Origin: Candidatus Freyarchaeota archaeon
GTDB lineage: Archaea > Asgardarchaeota > Jordiarchaeia > Jordiarchaeales > Jordiarchaeaceae
Length of the DNA: 64,000 bases
NCBI GenBank assembly: GCA_030587365.1
Contig: JAUQZE010000030.1
Location: 39,255-103,254, forward strand
Direction of reading: 5' to 3'
Shown: positions 62,598 to 64,000 of the stretch, in pieces
Layout: every line of letters starts with the position of its first letter
Position numbering within the stretch: position 1 is the stretch's first letter
Program-made: the position numbers and the translations under genes
The notes under the pieces: generated by a model
Databases searched by the model: none
The model's input: the letters and a program-made list of their open reading frames with translations, nothing else
What the model was told of the DNA's origin: nothing

Positions 62598-62782
62598 AAG
62601 TATATTGACGAGCTCAGGAAGCTCAACGAGGAGTTAAAGAAAGCTGCGTCAGGAAAAATATGAAATTCCTGATAGGAGGGGCGTTGGTCTATCCCAAACA
62701 TGTGCAGGATGTGGGTGCCGACGCATTCGCCAACGACGCCATAGAGGCGATCGATGTGGCGAAAAAACTGGTAGGAGGATAA
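62598..62782 (+). pseudogene. Corrinoid (B12-binding) protein C-terminal remnant
   Basis: One frame reads YIDELRKLNEELKKAASGK and stops. The next frame from ATG 62660 reads MKFLIGGALVYPKHVQDVGA, DAFANDAIEAIDVAKKLVGG, stop. Together this is the end of a methyltransferase corrinoid protein (v-x-V-G-G-A-x-V-T...G-A-D-x-x-x-x-D-A-x-x-A-V), with the cobalamin-binding N-terminal part lost and a frameshift in between. It lies between two UroD-family genes, where a functional corrinoid protein would be expected. Confidence 0.65.
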
Positions 62783-62794
62783 GAGGGAAAGGAA

Positions 62795-63892
62795 ATGGCT
62801 AAAGTAACCGAAGCTAATATTGAAGCTGAGATAGATAGGTTGGCTGAGCAGTTTAGGAAAATGATTTCAAAGGAGCCCCAATCATTCTTGGAGCGATTCA
62901 CAAAGATCATGCTGTTCCAAGAACCGGACAGAATGCCAATCTCAACTACGGTACATCAATTCTCAGCAAGAGTAGCGGGCATAACCATAAGGGAGATGTG
63001 CACCGACGCTAAAAAAATGCTCTACGCCCAACTCTACACAGCGGTAAGATTCAAGATGGACACTGTAGTAAATCTTGCCGACCTCTACAACTTTGAGCCC
63101 GAAGCACTCGGAGCAAAAATGCTCTTCCCTGAAAACAGCTGGCCGGTTATCCTCGAACCACTAATTAAGGAGCCGAGAGACCTGGAAAAACTGGATATAC
63201 CAGACTTCAACAAGGCGGGACGTGGACCATACGTCAATGAAGGAAATAGACTATACTTGGAAAAACTAGGGCAGCATGGTCTTCTCAGCATAGTAGCCAA
63301 CGGTCCCTGGTCACTGGCGGTGCAAATAAGAGGTTTCAACAATCTAGTCAAAGACACTAGGAAAAACCCTGGATTCGTCGACAAACTGCTAGAGTTCTGC
63401 GTTGATGTTATTGAAGCCTTCGTGAAAACTCAGCAGGAAGCCGCAGGAGCCGCAGCCCTAGCAAATATTAATGACGCTTTCGCATGCATTCCCCCAGCTA
63501 GCCCCAAAATCGTCTACGATTATGTGTTCCCACACACAGCAGAACTCATAAAGAGACTGGGTATGGTACTATGGGCTGGAGGCTACCCGGTATACGAGGT
63601 TCCAAACTGGGAGCAAATTGTAGAAGACTCTGTAACAAAGACCGGTACACAAATGGGCTTGATTATCATGCTGGAGTCCGACTGGATGCCCGCCGAGAAA
63701 ATCAAGGAAATATCCAACAGGATTCACAAACCTATGGCATTAGGACCATATGTTCAATTTTCACTCCTGTGGTGTAATTTTTTGTTCTCTTCTATTATTT
63801 TCTTTAGTGTCTCTTTTGGGTCGCGGTTCACCCTCCTTCTGAACCTGTCGCCAGCCTTCCTCACCTCCCTCTCCCTCAGTACGGCAGTGTAG
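62795..63892 (+). pseudogene. UroD-family methyltransferase-like protein, copy 2, truncated
   Basis: From ATG 62795 (GAGGGAAAGGA upstream) the protein closely follows copy 1 from its residue ~40: EIDRLAEQFRKMISKEPQSF, MLFQEPDRMPISTTVHQFSA, YNFEPEALGAKMLFPENSWP. Homology ends at about KPMALGPYV (63752), where copy 1 still has ~75 residues. The frame then runs to 63892 through unrelated sequence (QFSLLWCNFLFSS). The last part of the barrel, including GPGGGCILM, is lost. An insertion or rearrangement has cut the gene. Confidence 0.7.
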
Positions 63893-64000
63893 GTTTCGCG
63901 GCCAACGTGGACCATGGCCTCTCTCAGGGTTACCTCTATGCCCAGCGTCCCGAGGTGTCCGTCGAGGAAGTTGAAGAGGTAGACTGCGTCGGGAGCGTGG
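63754..64000 (-). CDS. Partial ORF of unknown function in GC-rich foreign segment
   Basis: The minus strand is open from the window edge to TGA 63756-63754 and reads DAVYLFNFLDGHLGTLGIEV, LREAMVHVGRETYTAVLRER and KAGDRFRRRVNRDPKETLKK. The Arg/Lys-rich helical end and the high GC content (near 60 percent by eye) differ from all neighbours. It may be the C-terminus of a mobile-element protein such as a transposase, but no family is recognised. Confidence 0.4.
   Translation of the reverse strand, partial: HAPDAVYLFNFLDGHLGTLGIEVTLREAMVHVGRETYTAVLREREVRKAGDRFRRRVNRDPKETLKKIIEENKKLHHRSEN

Noticed and set aside
1..64000. tRNA, rRNA or CRISPR array
   Set aside because: Reading both strands by eye gave no cloverleaf with a conserved TPsiC arm, no rRNA-like conserved block and no regularly spaced direct repeats; a covariance-model scan would settle this.

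Overview
The window looks like a chromosome segment of an uncultured archaeon. The signs are TATA-type promoters, Shine-Dalgarno starts that often use GTG or TTG, poly-T gene ends, an NrpR-type regulator, V4R sensor proteins, KaiC-like proteins and an archaeal-style threonine synthase with an N-terminal zinc ribbon. Base composition is AT-rich apart from the last ~250 bases. The gene set would suit an anaerobic archaeon of the Bathyarchaeia/Asgard type, but nothing here fixes the lineage. No rRNA, tRNA or CRISPR array was recognised.

Layout. 1-8.1 kb: a cupin gene, an NrpR-like regulator flanked by two matching operator/TATA elements, a phloroglucinol-hydrolase-like enzyme, a 3-hydroxyacyl-CoA dehydrogenase, a V4R protein, an ADP-forming acyl-CoA synthetase alpha chain and an amidohydrolase; this reads as acyl-CoA or aromatic degradation. 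8.2-20.8 kb: an SDR enzyme, a C_GCAxxG_C_C protein, tandem degenerate-KaiC/V4R paralogs, membrane proteins, a second amidohydrolase, a flavoredoxin, a TMEM175-like channel between two copies of a tiny basic gene, and a CrtC/AttH-like protein. 20.9-27.7 kb: an ABC-2 exporter, an acyl-CoA ligase and a large surface protein with a clostripain-like domain and calcium-binding repeats. 28-36.7 kb: sugar or sugar-acid enzymes (isomerase, PfkB kinase, Ldh-type dehydrogenase, IlvD/Edd dehydratase), a PEBP protein and a duplicated gene for an unrecognised Cys-motif family. 36.9-41.6 kb: a minus-strand sulfur-relay cluster (PP-loop sulfurtransferase, E1-like MoeB, DsrE, TusA, GG-tailed MoaD/ThiS) next to a threonine synthase-like PLP enzyme. 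41.9-50.2 kb: an acyl-CoA ligase, tandem helical paralogs of unknown role, an AbfD/HpaB-family enzyme, DUF362 and DUF3795 proteins and a second SDR. 50.4-54.8 kb: a restriction-modification island (one methyltransferase, PmeII-like and TdeIII-like nucleases) bounded by 66-base direct repeats made from the 3' end of the next gene. 54.7-59.1 kb: an FAD oxidase / CCG iron-sulfur / FAD oxidase operon. 59.2-64 kb: a broken PII gene, a third Cys-motif paralog, and two UroD-family methyltransferase-like genes around a corrinoid-protein remnant, the second cut by a GC-rich foreign segment.

Together the genes suggest a heterotrophic anaerobe that activates organic acids with several CoA ligases, oxidises them with dehydrogenases and FAD/Fe-S modules, and senses conditions through many V4R or V4R-like proteins. 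The region is also decaying: fragments of ferredoxin, PII, corrinoid-protein, FAD-oxidase and small basic protein genes are all visible. The best leads are the paired operators at the NrpR-like gene, the three-member Cys-motif family, the PLP enzyme plus sulfur-carrier cluster, and the repeat-bounded restriction island.
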